Below, in pieces: positions 61,627 through 64,000 of a DNA stretch of 64,000 nt. Below the pieces are notes generated by a model, which was given only the letters and a program-made list of their open reading frames with translations, made no database searches and was not told the origin of the DNA. Source of the stretch: Tenebrio molitor (lineage: Eukaryota > Arthropoda > Insecta > Coleoptera > Tenebrionidae); contig NC_091053.1 of NCBI RefSeq assembly GCF_963966145.1, forward strand, positions 10,416,001 through 10,480,000. Reading direction: 5' to 3'. Position 1 is the first letter of the stretch. Every line of letters starts with the position of its first letter. A program made the position numbers and the translations under genes.

Positions 61627-64000
61627 TAAAGCTATCAGTGTCTCCATAAAGAAGTTTTACGTTTTCATTAAATTCTTTTTTAATTACATTGTAATGGAAG
61701 TTATACATTAACAATTTCGATAAATCTAATACAGCTTGCCCAATATAAATTGGTTTATTAAACAATACTTTCGTTTTATAATTGTGAACTGCTGCCAGGT
61801 GTTTGCTAAATATAGTTCTGTGTTTAAAATTAGGTTTATCGCTTTTTGTAATTTTTCTTCATCACAATATAATTTAATATTTTGTTGGTTTCTAACAGAT
61901 TGCATAGACTTACCATATGGGGCATTAACCATTAATTTCCAGAAATCTTTTTCAAAATCATTTTTCGCCTTTTGTCTTTGTTCAGTATTAAATTTTACAT
62001 ATGGTGCTATGAAATTTGACTGAGTAAATTTTATACCTCTGTGAACCTTTGTTATTCTAATACCTAAACTTTTGTAAAGTTTTACTGTTTCGTAATGAAT
62101 TATATAATTTTTCTTATCATAGAAATGACAAAGCAGTTTTTCTACTTTTCCGCCCGGAGGAATTCTATTTTCCGGAGCTAAAGGGAGATCATTGAATTTG
62201 TTATGAATAGCTAAGTCTACTGGAAATGCTAAATCGACTTCCAAAACATAACCCATATCACTATCTGATACCAATATACCGTCGACATTTTTAATTTCAT
62301 CACAAGTCAACCATTTAAAGTCTTTTTCCGGTAATTTCTGAGATAAAGCCCATCCATATAGATTATTAGCATCTATATAGATAATCTGAGTATTTTCATC
62401 TGCCTGCGAATACCTGTTACTACACTGTGAAATACCTCCTCTAATTCCCTTTTCAAAAAACAAATACATTTCATAATCAGTTAATAATCCAACTCCACTG
62501 AAGTATATTTGAGCATACAGTCCCAAGCTAACCCCGGAGTTGTATAATACCAAACAGGATCGAGTCCATAACTCTTTTCCAAACATAAGTCTCTAAAATT
62601 TTCAAATACATCAGTTAATAGCAAAACATCTAGTTTTAAGTATAAATCATGCCATTCACCCAAGTTTTTAATTTTAAAATGTTTCCATACTTTCACTGCA
62701 TGTTTGAATTTTTCTTGAGAAATTCCTTCTTTTGTGAGCGAAGAATAAAATTTATCTATTGATGGAAATTTTGTTTCAGAAAATTTCTCAAATGAATCTA
62801 TGTATTCATAAGGTTATATTCCTTCTCTAATTATCTTGCTTTTTTCTTTCCTAAATAACACATCTAATTCATTATTTGAAAAGTATTTAATTATTTCTCT
62901 CAACTGACTTGATTCCAGATTAGATGACAAATTGTCTAGGCTACTTGCTAAAAATCTAAATGAATCGATAAATCTCAATTCGATATATCCATTATCATCC
63001 ATTCTTAAAATTTTACTGAAAGAAATATACTTCTCTTCGTTATTAGGTATTAATTTCAATTGACTTTTATCTTCTCCTAGATTTTTTATAAACAAATGAC
63101 AATCGTAAGAACTTAAATTATGAAACAAAATTGGAATAAACAATGGTTGTCTATATTTCAAATTGCATTTTCTACAAGCAGCTCCCCTAGATTTTCCAGT
63201 GTAGTGATCATGATCTCTTACTTTTGGGTTTTCTATAGAAAACACATTTTCACAAAAATAACAAATTTTTGTTTTTTTATATTCTTCTAGTTCGATATCT
63301 TTTATGGGTTTATTTTCTTTTAATAACTTATATATTGTTCTGGCATGTTGAGTTATTCTTTTTATAAAACATTTATCACTTTCCTGTCCTCTGTAAATTT
63401 CCAATGGGTTATCAATATTATTATAAGCACTCTTAACGTATAATCCATAACCACAGGGAATATGAGATTGTGTTTTATGAGTATATGATGATTCAGGATT
63501 TGGTTCGCATGTATGAATAGGTTTCAGAATAGATTCAAAATCAGAATAAATTACATACGGATGTCTTAACATTCTTTGAATATTTTTAAATTTTAATACA
63601 TTATCTTCAGGCATGTTCGGAACACATGGTTCATTACTAAAGCACACATTTTGATGTTTCTTTAAAGCATCTTCAGTTCTAGCGGAGTAGTTTAAACATC
63701 TTCTACAGAAATGTTTTTTGTTTGTATTTACTTCCAACTGATCATTTAACAATCGACTCAAATTCTTGATCCAACAATAATGATTGTTGTCTTTATTTCC
63801 AAAGTATAGTAAGTCGATATTCATTTCATAGAATCGCTTCTTATTATGATACAAAGGAAAAAATATTTGTTCTTCGTAACTAAACACGGTAACATTAATT
63901 TTATTATGTGATTCAAATTTAGGTATGTCCTGGATTTTGACAGGAAAATTTATTCCTTCAAAATTTAATTCGTTTATATATTCCGGCTTATTATAATGAT
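61627..64000 (-). pseudogene. Second Polinton-type DNA polymerase B, broken and incomplete
   Basis: Minus-strand family-B polymerase that runs off the right edge at its N-terminus. Seen: a C2H2-like pair (CRRCLNY ... H...C), Exo I (VIYSDFESILKP), a zinc motif (CYFCENVF ... HDHYTG), then YLKLDVLLLTDVFENFR. Motif A is IIYIDANNLYGWAL, motif B is FWKLMVNAPYGKSMQ and motif C is GDTDS at about 61640. Damage: an in-frame stop at 62814-62816, frameshifts near 62485 and 61805, and loss of everything after motif C by inversion. It is a different lineage from the polB at 42891-47141. Confidence 0.85.

Overview
This window looks like a repeat-dominated, AT-rich stretch of an insect (at least arthropod) nuclear genome. 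The evidence is the mix of element families: Polinton/adintovirus genes, an RLE-type LINE, a P-element/THAP9-like transposase, Tc1/mariner relics, foldback MITEs, a tRNA-derived SINE and a 364-bp satellite. I cannot name the species. Only one plausible host-type gene is visible, an unrecognised 349-residue protein at 18.4-19.4 kb on the minus strand.

Layout. (1) 1-3582: two overlapping Ty3/gypsy copies that share a 193-bp LTR. The second lacks the RT thumb and RNase H. (2) 3583-5568: 3' half of an RLE-bearing LINE, split by a 419-bp foldback insertion. (3) 5.6-8.5 kb: mostly featureless, with one foldback. (4) 8549-10082: decayed Tc1 element with matching terminal inverted repeats and TA duplications. 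(5) 10.1-13.7 kb: mariner-type fragment, then a decayed THAP9/P-like transposase gene containing a 260-bp MITE. (6) 13.7-18.2 kb: foldbacks, diverged tandem repeats and tRNA-like relics. (7) 18.2-19.5 kb: the host-type gene. (8) 19.5-29.7 kb: GC-richer leader-like sequence, a 488-bp tandem repeat, old satellite monomers, LINE and MITE fragments. (9) 29.7-37.2 kb and 55.4-59.3 kb: the 364-bp satellite, which has a 9-monomer higher-order unit.

(10) 37189-55418: an 18,230-bp Polinton (Maverick/adintovirus-like element) inserted in the satellite and flanked by a 6-bp GAGGGG duplication. It carries a nearly full virus-like gene set. Replication and integration: protein-primed-type DNA polymerase B and a chromodomain integrase. 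Packaging and maturation: packaging ATPase and adenain-like protease. Capsid and entry: major and minor capsid proteins and a phospholipase-A2/lytic-peptide virion protein. Accessory genes are a single-BIR protein with a C-terminal membrane segment, two GTSF1-like CHHC zinc-finger proteins, an acidic repeat protein, and a pair of paralogous Cys-rich proteins, one behind each terminal repeat. Its terminal repeats and its centre are packed with AGGTCA nuclear-receptor half-sites. Most genes look open, but polB is dead: it has two frameshifts and a foldback insertion. It also has a 64-bp spliceosomal-type intron.

(11) 59.7-64.0 kb: part of a second, different Polinton-type element. Its polB is broken by a nonsense codon, two frameshifts and a local inversion of about 1.87 kb.

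The most interesting biology is the Polinton accessory set: apoptosis-type BIR, piRNA-factor-type CHHC fingers, and possible hormone-receptor-responsive terminal promoters. All functional statements about these are inference from motifs.
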